Source: Mesorhizobium sp.
GTDB lineage: Bacteria > Pseudomonadota > Alphaproteobacteria > Rhizobiales > Rhizobiaceae
NCBI RefSeq assembly: GCF_004962925.1
Contig: NZ_SUEO01000020.1
Span: 1-35,606 of the forward strand
Reading direction: 5' to 3'
Length of the DNA stretch: 35,606 nt
Shown: one piece after another, positions 26,112 to 35,606 of the stretch
Numbering within the stretch: the stretch's first letter is position 1
Layout of the letters: every line of letters starts with the position of its first letter
Position numbers and translations under genes: made by a program
Notes under the pieces: generated by a model
Told to the model about the DNA's origin: nothing
Seen by the model: the letters and a program-made list of their open reading frames with translations, nothing else
Databases searched by the model: none

Positions 26112-27641
26112 TCATTCACCTCTCGGAAAGCGTTTCTGCTCTTCGAGCAGGTCAAGGTTCATGTGGTTGCGCATGTAGCGTTCCGAAGCCTTCTGCAGCG
26201 GCTGGAATTCCCAGGGGTAGTGAGTGCCGTTGCGGAGCGCCGGATAGACCACCCAGCGGCGCGCCTGGCTGGCGCGGACGGCGGCGTCGAAGGCGGCCAT
26301 GTCCCAGCGCGCCCGGACCTTTTCGGTGAAAGCAGCCAGCAAGGGCGCATGTGTCGGGTCGGTGGCGAGATTGGTCAGTTCCCGCGGATCGGATTCAAGA
26401 TCAAACAGTTGCGGCGGATCGATCTCGCAATGGATGAATTTGTAGCGACCCTCGCGGATCGCCACCATCGGCGCGTTGGAGCCTTCCGCCGCATATTCCA
26501 TCAGCACCGGCGCGGTGCGCTCCTTGCCGTCGAGCAGCGGCAGCAGCGACTGGCCGTCGGTCCATGGCGCAATCGCGCTCATGTCGATGCCGGCGAGGTC
26601 GCAAAGCGTCGGCGTGACATCGAGATTGCAGACTGGGGTCTCGATCAGCCCGGCGTGTATGCCCTTGCCGGCGATCATCAACGGCACCCGCGCCGAGCCG
26701 TCGAAAAAGCACATCTTGAACCACAGGCCGCGCTCGCCGAGCATGTCGCCGTGATCCGAGCAGAACAGGATGATCGTGTCGTCGAGCATCCGCGTGCGTT
26801 GCAGCACCGACAGCAACTCGCCGACCTTGTCGTCGAGATAGGAGATGTTGGCGAAATAGCCGCGCCGCGCGCGGCGGATCTGCTCCGGCGTGATCTCGAA
26901 GCTGTCGTAGTCGCTCGCCCGGTAGAGCCGCTGCGAATGCGGATCCTGCTTGTCGTAGGGAATGAAGGCCACCTCGGGCTCAAGCGCCGGGCAGTCCTCA
27001 TAGAGATCCCAATAGCGCCGCCGGGTGACATAGGGGTCGTGCGGATGGGTGAAAGAAACCGTCAGGCACCAGGGCCGGCGCGAAGCGTCATCGGTGACGC
27101 GGGCGAAATCATAGAGCTTCTGCACCGCGTGGAAGGCGACCTCGTCGTCATACTCCATCTGGTTGGTGATCTCGGCGACACCGGCGCCGGCCACCGAGCC
27201 GAGATTGTGATACCACCAGTCGATCCGCTCACCGGGCTTGCGATAGTCCGGTGTCCAGCCGAAATCGGCCGGATAGATGTCGGTCGTCAACCGCTCCTCG
27301 AAACCATGCAACTGGTCCGGCCCGACGAAATGCATCTTGCCGGACAGGCAAGTATGATAACCGGCGGCGCGCAGATGATGCGCGTAGGTCGGGATCGACG
27401 AGACGAATTCGGCGGCGTTGTCGTAGACCTCGGTGCGTGACGGCAACTGGCCGCTCATAAACGCTGCCCGGCCCGGTGCGCAGAGCGGCGACGCGGTGTA
27501 GTTGTTCTTGAAGCGCGTCGCGTGTGCCGCCAGCAGCTTCAGATGCGGCGCGTGCAGGAAGTCCGCCGGTCCATCCGGGAACAATGTCCCGTTGAGCTGA
27601 TCGACCATGACGATCAGGAAATTGGGTCGATTGGACGTCAC
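26112..27641 (-). CDS. betC: Choline sulfatase
   Basis: A 509-residue type I sulfatase that hydrolyses choline-O-sulfate to choline and sulfate, giving rhizobia a plant- and soil-derived source of betaine precursor. The sulfatase signature [19 protein letters not shown] contains Cys54, expected to be converted to formylglycine. Metal ligands are suggested by VMVDQLNG near the N-terminus and [15 protein letters not shown] in the middle. The ATG at 27641 overlaps the betI stop (ATGA). A betC gene in the bet operon is characteristic of rhizobia such as Sinorhizobium meliloti. Confidence 0.96.
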   Translation of the reverse strand: MTSNRPNFLIVMVDQLNGTLFPDGPADFLHAPHLKLLAAHATRFKNNYTASPLCAPGRAAFMSGQLPSRTEVYDNAAEFVSSIPTYAHHLRAAGYHTCLSGKMHFVGPDQLHGFEERLTTDIYPADFGWTPDYRKPGERIDWWYHNLGSVAGAGVAEITNQMEYDDEVAFHAVQKLYDFARVTDDASRRPWCLTVSFTHPHDPYVTRRRYWDLYEDCPALEPEVAFIPYDKQDPHSQRLYRASDYDSFEITPEQIRRARRGYFANISYLDDKVGELLSVLQRTRMLDDTIILFCSDHGDMLGERGLWFKMCFFDGSARVPLMIAGKGIHAGLIETPVCNLDVTPTLCDLAGIDMSAIAPWTDGQSLLPLLDGKERTAPVLMEYAAEGSNAPMVAIREGRYKFIHCEIDPPQLFDLESDPRELTNLATDPTHAPLLAAFTEKVRARWDMAAFDAAVRASQARRWVVYPALRNGTHYPWEFQPLQKASERYMRNHMNLDLLEEQKRFPRGE

Positions 27642-28228
27642 TGCGCGCTCCGCCGGCTGAGTTTGGTCTCGAGATAATCCTCGATCAGTGCGATCGCGGT
27701 CGTGGCATTGGGGACGCCGTCCTTCAGCGCGCGCCTGATGTACAGCCCGTCGATCAGCGCAGCGGTCGCCTCGGCGACGCGGTCGGCTTCGCTTCTCGGC
27801 AGGATGCCTGTCAGCCCGCTCAACAGATTGGAATGCAGGCGCCGCGCATAGACCTTGAGCAACCGGCGGAGCGCTGCCGATTTCTGCGCCTCGACATAGA
27901 AAGCGAGCCAGGCTGCAATCGTCTCCGGCTGGAACTGGATGTCGGAGAAGTTGACGGCGACTACCGCCGAAACGCGTTCGCGTGCCGTGCTGGTCGATCG
28001 AAGCGCGCGCCGCATGTCGGCGGTCAGCTCGGCCAGGATGTGCCGCATCGTCGCCAGCAGAAGTTCGTCCTTGGCGCCAAAATAGTGATGGGCAAGCGCC
28101 GAGGACACGCCGGCGCGCCCGGCGATTTCCGACATCGTCACGTCAAGCGAACCGCGCTCGCCGATCGCTGAAATCGTCGCATCGATCAGCGCTCTGCGGC
28201 GCAACGGTTCCATTCCAAGTTTAGGCAT
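27638..28228 (-). CDS. betI: TetR-family repressor of the bet operon
   Basis: A 196-residue regulator starting [20 protein letters not shown], nearly the universal BetI start, which is why I chose ATG 28228 over a longer frame. The TetR helix-turn-helix is in [20 protein letters not shown]. BetI represses the bet genes and releases DNA in the presence of choline in characterised bacteria. It is the first gene of the betI-betC-betA-betB operon and its promoter region carries a fitting palindrome at 28263-28276. Confidence 0.95.
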   Translation of the reverse strand: MPKLGMEPLRRRALIDATISAIGERGSLDVTMSEIAGRAGVSSALAHHYFGAKDELLLATMRHILAELTADMRRALRSTSTARERVSAVVAVNFSDIQFQPETIAAWLAFYVEAQKSAALRRLLKVYARRLHSNLLSGLTGILPRSEADRVAEATAALIDGLYIRRALKDGVPNATTAIALIEDYLETKLSRRSAQ

Positions 28229-28262
28229 CCTTGCTCCGGTCTTTGTGGCAAGGTTATTTTTT

Positions 28263-28276
28263 ATTGACGGATCAAT
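28263..28276. promoter_or_regulatory. Probable BetI operator
   Basis: ATTGA-CGGA-TCAAT is a perfect five-base inverted repeat lying 35 bases upstream of betI in an AT-rich stretch. It resembles the ATTGA-N4-TCAAT core of bet-promoter operators. Control of the divergent thiolase gene (start 28452) from the same site is possible. Confidence 0.6.
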
Positions 28277-28451
28277 CAACAAAAATCCTACCTGATTTTG
28301 TGGCAAAGGTCAGGCGCTATAACCAGATATCAAGATCAAGCGATTGTGTGGTTCTGGCCCCTTCACGAAGTCGGCGGAACAGTTCATACTTGAACAATGC
28401 TGAGGCGCGCGCGCGACGTCGCGTTGCGAGGCTCGCAGGATGGAGATTGCC

Positions 28452-29618
28452 ATGACAGCATGCATCGTCGGCTGGGCGCATTCGCGCTTCGGCAAGCTCG
28501 AAGGCGAGACGCTGGAGGGCCTGATCACCAAGGTTGCAACCGAGGCGCTCGATCATGCCGGCATCGGTCCGGACGAGGTCGACGAGATCGTGCTTGGCCA
28601 CTTCAACGCCGGCTTTTCCGCACAGGATTTCACCGCAAGCCTGGTGCTGCAGGCCGACGATCGGCTGCGCTTCAAGCCGGCGACGCGCGTCGAGAACGCC
28701 TGCGCCACCGGCTCGGCGGCGGTCAGGCAAGGCATCCGCGCCATAGACGCCAATGCGGCCCGCATCGTGCTGGTGGTCGGCGCCGAGCAGATGACGACGA
28801 CATCAGGTCCAGAAATCGGCAAGAACCTTCTCAAAGCCTCGTATCTGCCCGAGGAGGGCGACACGCCGGCAGGCTTCGCCGGTGTTTTCGGCAAGATCGC
28901 GCAAGCCTATTTCCAGCGCTATGGCGATCAGTCGGACGCGCTGGCGATGATCGCCGCCAAGAACCACAGGAATGGCGTCGACAATCCCTATGCGCAGATG
29001 CGCAAGGATTTCGGCTATGAGTTTTGCCGGCACGAGAGCGAGAAGAACCCATTCGTTGCCGGCCCTCTGAAACGCACCGACTGTTCGCTGGTCTCGGATG
29101 GCGCCGCCGCGCTTGTTCTTGCCGACACGGCGACGGCGCTGAAGATGCGCCGCGCGGTCGCCTTCCGCGCCAACGAGCATGTGCAGGATTTCCTGCCGAT
29201 GTCGAAGCGCGACATCCTGGCCTTCGAAGGCTGCGAGCATGCGTGGAACCAGGCGCTGAAGAAGGCCGGCGTGACGCTCGATGATCTGTCCTTCGTCGAG
29301 ACGCATGACTGCTTCACCATCGCCGAGTTGATCGAATATGAGGCGATGGGCCTGGCGAAACCGGGTGAGGGCGCAAAACTGGCGCTGGATGGCGAGACGG
29401 CGAAGGATGGCCGGCTGCCGGTCAATCCGTCCGGCGGGCTGAAGGCCAAGGGTCATCCGATCGGCGCCACTGGCGTCTCGATGCACGTGCTGAGTGCCAT
29501 GCAGCTCGTCGGTGAAGCCGGCGGCATCCAGGTGCCGGGAGCAAAGCTCGGCGGCATCTTCAACATGGGCGGTGCTGCCGTCGCCAACTACGTTTCCATT
29601 CTCGACCGGATCAGATAA
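28452..29618 (+). CDS. Thiolase-family acetyl-CoA acyltransferase (SCP-x-like)
   Basis: A 388-residue thiolase-fold protein. The nucleophile is in VENACATGSAAV (Cys84), followed by ETHDCFTIAE and the C-terminal histidine motif GGLKAKGHPIGATG, but the usual second-cysteine CxG segment reads FNMGGAAVANYV, as in SCP-x-type thiolases. Such proteins cleave 3-oxoacyl-CoAs or are acyl-CoA lyases/aldolases of sterol and branched-acid metabolism, often with a DUF35 partner, which is not present here. I chose ATG 28452, preceded by GGAG; an in-frame ATG at 28440 lies inside that ribosome site. It is transcribed away from betI. The true substrate is unknown. Confidence 0.85.
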   Translation: MTACIVGWAHSRFGKLEGETLEGLITKVATEALDHAGIGPDEVDEIVLGHFNAGFSAQDFTASLVLQADDRLRFKPATRVENACATGSAAVRQGIRAIDANAARIVLVVGAEQMTTTSGPEIGKNLLKASYLPEEGDTPAGFAGVFGKIAQAYFQRYGDQSDALAMIAAKNHRNGVDNPYAQMRKDFGYEFCRHESEKNPFVAGPLKRTDCSLVSDGAAALVLADTATALKMRRAVAFRANEHVQDFLPMSKRDILAFEGCEHAWNQALKKAGVTLDDLSFVETHDCFTIAELIEYEAMGLAKPGEGAKLALDGETAKDGRLPVNPSGGLKAKGHPIGATGVSMHVLSAMQLVGEAGGIQVPGAKLGGIFNMGGAAVANYVSILDRIR

Positions 29619-29630
29619 AAGCGGCCCGCA

Positions 29631-29732
29631 TTACAGCGCCTCGCGCCCCGTTAGGGCGCGTAAAGGACGCTGTAACACTTTGATTTTACGCATGACCCTG
29701 TTCGAAAATCGGTTCCGATTTCGAGGTCATGC
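29631..29732. repeat. Rhizobial palindromic repeat pair
   Basis: Two nested hairpins fill the gap before the asparaginase. TTACAGCG (29631-29638) pairs with CGCTGTAA (29668-29675), with inner GCGCCC/GGGCGC. GCATGACC (29690-29697) pairs with GGTCATGC (29725-29732), with inner CGAAAATCGG/CCGATTTCG. The second is a very common intergenic motif in Rhizobiales, recognised from memory. It may terminate thiolase transcription, and it ends only 15 bases before the asparaginase start codon. Confidence 0.8.
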
Positions 29733-29747
29733 GTTAGCGGGGAAATC

Positions 29748-30752
29748 ATGACAAATCCGGTTCTGGTCGAAGTTTTGCGCGGCGCGGTGGTCGAGAGCGC
29801 GCATCGTGGCGCCATTGCGGTTTTCGATGCCGACGGCACATCGGTCTGGGAAATCGGCGATACGGCCCGCCCGGTGTTCCCGCGCTCGGCGGTCAAGGCG
29901 ATCCAGGCGCTGCCGCTGGTCGAAAGCGGTGCCGCCGATGCGTATGGTTTCGGCGACCGGGAATTGGCGCTAGCCTGCGCTTCGCATTCCGGCGAACCGG
30001 CGCATGTCGAACTGGCACGGGCGATGCTGGCGAAAGCAGGTCTGGACGAGACCGCGCTGGAATGCGGCGCGCATTGGCCGTCCAGCCACGACGCGACGGT
30101 TGCGCTGGCCAGCGCCGGCACCTTGCCGAACGCGCTGCACAACAATTGCTCAGGCAAGCATGCGGGCTTCCTCTGCACCTGCGTTCACGCCGGCATCGCC
30201 CATCGCGGCTATGTCAAATCAGGCCATGCCTTGCAGGAGATGGTGCGCGATGCGATGCAAGCGGTGACCGGGGCCGCCCATGACATCGATCATTGCGGCA
30301 CCGACGGCTGCTCGATCCCGACCTACGCCGTGCCGCTGCGCAGCTTCGCGCTCGGCTTTGCCCGCATGGCGACCGGTGTCGGCTTTGAACCCATGCGCGC
30401 CAAGGCCGCAAAGCGGCTGCTTTCCGCCTGCATGGCCGAGCCCTTTCTGGTCGCCGGCACCGGCAGGGCCGATGTTGCGCTGATGGCGGCCGCACCCGGC
30501 AGGATTTTCGTCAAAACCGGAGCTGAAGGCGTCTATTGCGCCGCATTGCCGGAGCTTGGCCTTGGCATTGCGCTCAAATGCGATGATGGCGCCGGCCGTG
30601 CGGCGGAAGTCATGGTCGCCGCCGTGCTGGCCAAGCTCCTGCACGCGGATAAGGCGCTGGCGGCAAAACTGATCGAACAGGCAAATCCGCCCATCGAAAG
30701 CCGGATCGGCGCTAAGGTTGGCGCTGTCAGGCCCACCGCCGCATTGAGCTGA
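29748..30752 (+). CDS. L-asparaginase, rhizobial class 3 (ReAII-like)
   Basis: A 334-residue amidohydrolase unrelated to E. coli-type asparaginases. It belongs to the serine beta-lactamase-like class known from Rhizobium etli. Residues corresponding to those described for the R. etli ReAII enzyme are visible: Ser47 and Lys50 in PRSAVKAIQ, and the zinc-site set Cys134, Lys137 (NCSGKHAG) and Cys188 (CGTDGCSIP). SHSGEP is also conserved. It would release ammonia from L-asparagine. The ribosome site GGGG lies next to the palindromic repeat. It stands alone, not in an ansPAB-like operon. Confidence 0.9.
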   Translation: MTNPVLVEVLRGAVVESAHRGAIAVFDADGTSVWEIGDTARPVFPRSAVKAIQALPLVESGAADAYGFGDRELALACASHSGEPAHVELARAMLAKAGLDETALECGAHWPSSHDATVALASAGTLPNALHNNCSGKHAGFLCTCVHAGIAHRGYVKSGHALQEMVRDAMQAVTGAAHDIDHCGTDGCSIPTYAVPLRSFALGFARMATGVGFEPMRAKAAKRLLSACMAEPFLVAGTGRADVALMAAAPGRIFVKTGAEGVYCAALPELGLGIALKCDDGAGRAAEVMVAAVLAKLLHADKALAAKLIEQANPPIESRIGAKVGAVRPTAALS

Positions 30753-30762
30753 GACCGGGCAT

Positions 30763-32139
30763 TCAGCTCACGTGATTGCGTTCGATGGTCAGATGCGCAT
30801 AGCCAGCATTGCCCGATGAGGCGAGATCGCCGGTCACCGGCTCGGCCCAGCGGTGGCCGACGATCGCGCCGTTTCGGGCGCCATCGATGACGTTGTCGGA
30901 GATGACCGCCGTCCCGGCGCCCTCGACCACAGTGACGGCGATGCCGGTTCCGGCCTTGCGGACGATGTTTCCCGTCGCGACCACATTGCGCATGAACGGC
31001 CCCCAGCCGATATGCATGCCATAGAGCGGCGCATTCTCGACGACGTTGCCGGAGACGGTGGTATCCGCCTCGACGGTGATACCGATGCCGAAACCGGGCG
31101 GATCGGCAGGGTAGGGGCCGCTGGTCGAGAGATTGCGAATGATGTTTCCTGAACACACACCCATGCGGCCGCCTTCGTTGAAGTTGACGATCGAGATGCC
31201 ATTGGCGGCGCCATCGACGATGTTGTTGCTGACGATCGCCCCTTCGAACGAGAATTCGGAATACACGGCGGTCTCGCCCGAGCGCGAGCAGGTGTTGGCG
31301 GTGATATGCAGATTGCTGGCGCTGTTGGCGCGGATCGCCGAAAACGCGCAATCCGAGACGATATTGCCCGAGATGACGACGTTGCCGGCGCGGAACGCAT
31401 TGATGCCGTTGCCGTTCTGGCCGGTTCCGCCGCTGCGCGCCTGAATGCGCTCGACGCGGTTGCCGCTGACGATCGTGCCGTCCTCGGCCGCTTCCCAGCG
31501 GTGCACGAGGATGCCGCCATTGGCGCAGTCGGACACGGTGTTGCCTGATATCGCTAGGCCGGCGGCTTCGACCGAATAGATGCCGGCGTCGGCAGCCCCC
31601 GATATTTCCGAGCGCTCGATGCGGCCCGAAGCGTGCTCGAGCGCCAGGCCGTTCTTGCCGCTGCCTGATATCTGGCAATTGTCGATGACGAGGTGAGCGA
31701 CGCGGCGCAGGTCGAGCAGGCCTTGCGCGTAGTCGCCCGTCCAGCGGTTGGTGCCGTCGAACACCAGCCCGGTGAGTTCGATATGCTCGGCCTGTTCGGC
31801 CATGAGCAGATGGCCGCTACCGCCATAGACGATCCGTGATGCGCCCGGCACGCCGGAAAGTCTGACACGGCTGGGCAGCGAAAGGTTGGATACGACATAG
31901 GTGCCCGGCGGCAGGAACACCGGCATATCGCGGTTGTTTGCGTCGCGCAGCAGCCTGGCGAAGGCTTTGCTCTGGTCGTCAAGCGCGCCGGGCCGCACGC
32001 CGAGGTCGGCAGCGTTGATCGAGACGCGCATCGAGGCATTGTCGATGCCGGGAAGGCTGGCCGCCGCTGCCTTGCCGAGCGAGAGGCCCATGACGGCAAA
32101 GCCGGCGGTCTGCGTAAGCAATTTTCGTCTGTTCAACAT
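30763..32139 (-). CDS. Twin-arginine-exported parallel beta-helix repeat protein (TIGR03808-like)
   Basis: A 458-residue protein starting MLNRRKLLTQTAGFAVMGLS, a twin-arginine signal peptide, which is why I chose ATG 32139 over an upstream in-frame start. Cleavage would fall near KAAAA-SLPG. The rest is a right-handed beta-helix built of short turns rich in ISGN/VSGN units (for example GLAISGNTVSDCANGGILVH), as in pectate-lyase-like carbohydrate-active or surface proteins. An N-terminal segment, DLGVRPGALDDQSKAFARLL, resembles the start of pectate-lyase-superfamily domains. No catalytic residues can be assigned. The family is conserved in Rhizobiales with unknown function. Confidence 0.85.
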   Translation of the reverse strand: MLNRRKLLTQTAGFAVMGLSLGKAAAASLPGIDNASMRVSINAADLGVRPGALDDQSKAFARLLRDANNRDMPVFLPPGTYVVSNLSLPSRVRLSGVPGASRIVYGGSGHLLMAEQAEHIELTGLVFDGTNRWTGDYAQGLLDLRRVAHLVIDNCQISGSGKNGLALEHASGRIERSEISGAADAGIYSVEAAGLAISGNTVSDCANGGILVHRWEAAEDGTIVSGNRVERIQARSGGTGQNGNGINAFRAGNVVISGNIVSDCAFSAIRANSASNLHITANTCSRSGETAVYSEFSFEGAIVSNNIVDGAANGISIVNFNEGGRMGVCSGNIIRNLSTSGPYPADPPGFGIGITVEADTTVSGNVVENAPLYGMHIGWGPFMRNVVATGNIVRKAGTGIAVTVVEGAGTAVISDNVIDGARNGAIVGHRWAEPVTGDLASSGNAGYAHLTIERNHVS

Positions 32140-32259
32140 CGGCACAGATTCCCAGCGTTCGGCCGTCGCACCGCAGGAATCGTGCCAGGCCGGATCGGCT
32201 CCAGTCCGGTTTTCTGGCAATGGCTTGTGAAGTCGCCGCGCGAGGCATAAGTTCCATTA

Positions 32260-32733
32260 ATGAGCAGAGCCTTTACGCGCGAAGAGGATAGCGAAAACGC
32301 CATCGCCGGTATCGGTGAGCGGCCGATCAGCCATCACCGCAATCTGGTGACGGAACGCGGCTTGGCGCTGATCGACGCCGAACTGGCTGTCCTGCGCGAT
32401 GACCTGGGCAGGGCGGAGAAGAGGGCCGACCGCGAGCGCATCGCGCTCATCTCGCGCGACCTGCGCTACTGGACCGCGCGGCGTGAAAGCGCCGAGCTTT
32501 CCCTGCCGGAACCGGGCAGCGACCTGGTTCGCTTCGGCATGGGCGTCACGCTGGAAGGCGATGACGGCAGGAAGGTACACTGGAAGATCGTCGGCGAGGA
32601 TGAAGCCGATCCGGCCAAGGGCACAATTTCCCATGTTTCACCGATGGCCCTGGCCTTGTTCGGCAAGAAGGTCGGCGAAATTGCCGTGGTGAATGGCAAG
32701 GAATGGGAGATCGTGAAGCTCTCCGACAATTAG
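32260..32733 (+). CDS. GreA/GreB-family transcription factor-like protein
   Basis: A 157-residue protein with a helical N-terminal half (RNLVTERGLALIDAELAVLR through about residue 75), equivalent to the Gre coiled coil. The C-terminal half is an FKBP-like domain (VRFGMGVTLEGDDGRKVHWK, DPAKGTISHVSPMALALFGK). Gre factors enter the RNA polymerase secondary channel and stimulate transcript cleavage; related Rnk- or Gfh-like proteins modulate polymerase instead. This is a shortened, divergent member, not the housekeeping GreA. It is divergent from the beta-helix gene, and its stop overlaps the stop of the convergent doc gene by three bases. Confidence 0.8.
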   Translation: MSRAFTREEDSENAIAGIGERPISHHRNLVTERGLALIDAELAVLRDDLGRAEKRADRERIALISRDLRYWTARRESAELSLPEPGSDLVRFGMGVTLEGDDGRKVHWKIVGEDEADPAKGTISHVSPMALALFGKKVGEIAVVNGKEWEIVKLSDN

Positions 32734-33119
32734 TCCTCGATCCTGACGACATGATCGCGGAAGAAAGCCGCCGCACCGGCCTCGTCGATCTCGCCGGCGG
32801 CAACGCCCATGACGAATTCATAAATCGTGCCGTTGTCGGCCGTCAGCGTATAGCCGTTGACAATCAGGAACGCGCCGGCGGCGACGATGGCCGTGCGCTT
32901 GTTGCTGTCAACAAAGGCATGATTTCTGGCGATGCCAAAGATATAGGCCGCAGCCAGATCCTCGATCGATGGATCACCGTAGTTCGCCTTGTTCTCGGCG
33001 CGGGCGAGCGCCGATTCAAGAGCATTCTCGTCTCTCAAACCCTGCGCGCCGCCATGCCGGCGCAACTGCTCCGCGTGCATCGCTTCCACGGCGCGCCGGC
33101 TCAGGAATCGCCAGCTCAT
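32730..33119 (-). CDS. doc: Doc/Fic-family toxin
   Basis: A 129-residue Fic-fold protein with the Doc-type motif HAFVDSNKRTA (67-77). In phage P1 Doc the equivalent motif phosphorylates elongation factor Tu and halts translation. The N-terminus (FLSRRAVEAMHAEQLRRHGG and LRDENALESAL) is also typical of Doc. Its ATG at 33119 overlaps the stop of the AbrB-type antitoxin (ATGA). All expected catalytic residues seem present, so it is probably active unless neutralised. Confidence 0.93.
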   Translation of the reverse strand: MSWRFLSRRAVEAMHAEQLRRHGGAQGLRDENALESALARAENKANYGDPSIEDLAAAYIFGIARNHAFVDSNKRTAIVAAGAFLIVNGYTLTADNGTIYEFVMGVAAGEIDEAGAAAFFRDHVVRIED

Positions 33120-33337
33120 TCGGCGAGCTTCTGAAGCGCGACTTTGTATTTGTCCATCACCTCGCGGGCAGCTTTCATTTGCCGCTCGAAGCTATCGTCC
33201 ACCGGTTTCAGCGTAAGGCCGTCACCTGTTTCAACGATTTGGAGCTGGTCGCCAGCCTTCAGGTTCAGACGATCGAGAAGCTCCCTCGGCAGGATCACAC
33301 CTTCCGAATTACCGATCTTGCGGATGGTCGTGTTCAT
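33116..33337 (-). CDS. AbrB/MazE-type antitoxin of the Doc toxin
   Basis: A 73-residue protein starting at ATG 33337 (MNTTIRKIGNSEGVILPREL), a SpoVT/AbrB swapped-hairpin DNA-binding domain. It is followed by a charged helical tail that would wrap and block the toxin. A longer frame begins at a GTG at 33361 but lacks a good ribosome site; AGGGG precedes 33337. It is the upstream gene of the pair, translationally coupled to doc. The partner type (AbrB rather than Phd) is a recognised variant combination. Confidence 0.9.
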   Translation of the reverse strand: MNTTIRKIGNSEGVILPRELLDRLNLKAGDQLQIVETGDGLTLKPVDDSFERQMKAAREVMDKYKVALQKLAE

Positions 33338-33363
33338 AGCGCCGCACCCCTGTTGCAACACAA

Positions 33364-33408
33364 GTTATAACGCGATCCACTCCCAGTTACAACAGATATT
33401 ATAACTGG
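33364..33408. promoter_or_regulatory. Probable autoregulatory operator of the toxin-antitoxin pair
   Basis: CCAGTTACAA (33383-33392) and TTATAACTGG (33399-33408) form a ten-base inverted repeat with one mismatch around ATCTGT/ACAGAT-like spacing. GTTATAAC (33364-33371) is a second perfect palindrome sharing the same core. They fill the gap upstream of the antitoxin, where toxin-antitoxin complexes normally repress their own promoter. Confidence 0.6.
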
Positions 33409-33409
33409 T

Positions 33410-35529
<2,120 letters not shown>

Positions 35530-35533
<4 letters not shown>

Positions 35534-35606
35534 GACGCTGCTCCGATCGATTGATCGATGCGGACCGGAAACAGCGGCTCGCACACCGCTACGCCCTCGG
35601 TGAAGG
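35530..35606 (-). CDS. C-terminal end of an unidentified gene upstream of the mutase (partial)
   Basis: The last 24 codons of a frame entering from the right edge read [20 protein letters not shown] and end at a TGA (35530-35532) that overlaps the mutase ATG. The four-base overlap suggests a cotranslated operon partner, but the fragment is too short to name. It could be a coincidental open frame. Confidence 0.4.

Noticed and set aside
26106..27440. A 444-codon plus-strand frame opposite betC
   Set aside because: The sense strand encodes an unmistakable choline sulfatase with its catalytic Cys54 motif; the antisense frame lacks any motif or ribosome site.

Overview
The window looks like a chromosomal segment of a rhizobial alphaproteobacterium, most likely Mesorhizobium or a close relative. 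This rests on the GC-rich coding, a choline-O-sulfate bet operon with betC, a rhizobial-type (class 3) L-asparaginase, a bhbA-like methylmalonyl-CoA mutase, a twin-arginine parallel beta-helix protein and the palindromic intergenic repeats typical of Rhizobiales. The species is inferred, not proven.

Left third (1-17435): two complete uptake-plus-catabolism modules face each other. Module A is a divergon centred on a 20-base near-palindrome at 2157-2176. Leftward run two overlapping Gfo/Idh/MocA oxidoreductases and a DapA-family aldolase cut by the window edge. Rightward run an FCD-type GntR regulator, a peptide-type ABC transporter (binding protein, two permeases, two ATPases) and a second DapA-family aldolase placed between permease and ATPase genes. 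Module B (17435 down to 10517, minus strand) has its own FCD-GntR regulator, a 5-dehydro-4-deoxyglucarate dehydratase (kdgD) and a second peptide-type ABC transporter with a fused double ATPase. Between them (9459-10516) lie a possible transposition-gene scar, a small secreted four-cysteine protein and a rhizobial palindromic repeat.

Middle (17606-22714): a stress/low-oxygen flavoured group with thioredoxin 2 (trxC), a phosphotransferase-AAA kinase fusion, a decayed cytochrome c tail, an FNR/FixK-like box and a universal stress gene broken by what looks like a one-base deletion. A tRNA-Pro(CGG) with a good promoter and a phosphohexomutase follow.

Right third (22898-35606): the osmoprotectant operon betI-betC-betA-betB (choline-O-sulfate to choline to betaine aldehyde to glycine betaine) with a probable BetI operator. 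After it come a lone SCP-x-type thiolase, a repeat, the asparaginase, a Tat-exported beta-helix protein divergent from a GreA/GreB-like factor, a Doc/AbrB toxin-antitoxin pair with an inverted-repeat operator, and methylmalonyl-CoA mutase, translationally coupled to a gene that enters from beyond the right edge.

The most novel-looking content is the pair of facing modules in which oligopeptide-class transporters are linked to DapA-superfamily aldolases rather than peptidases. This suggests uptake of sugar-acid or opine-like compounds whose identity the sequence does not reveal.
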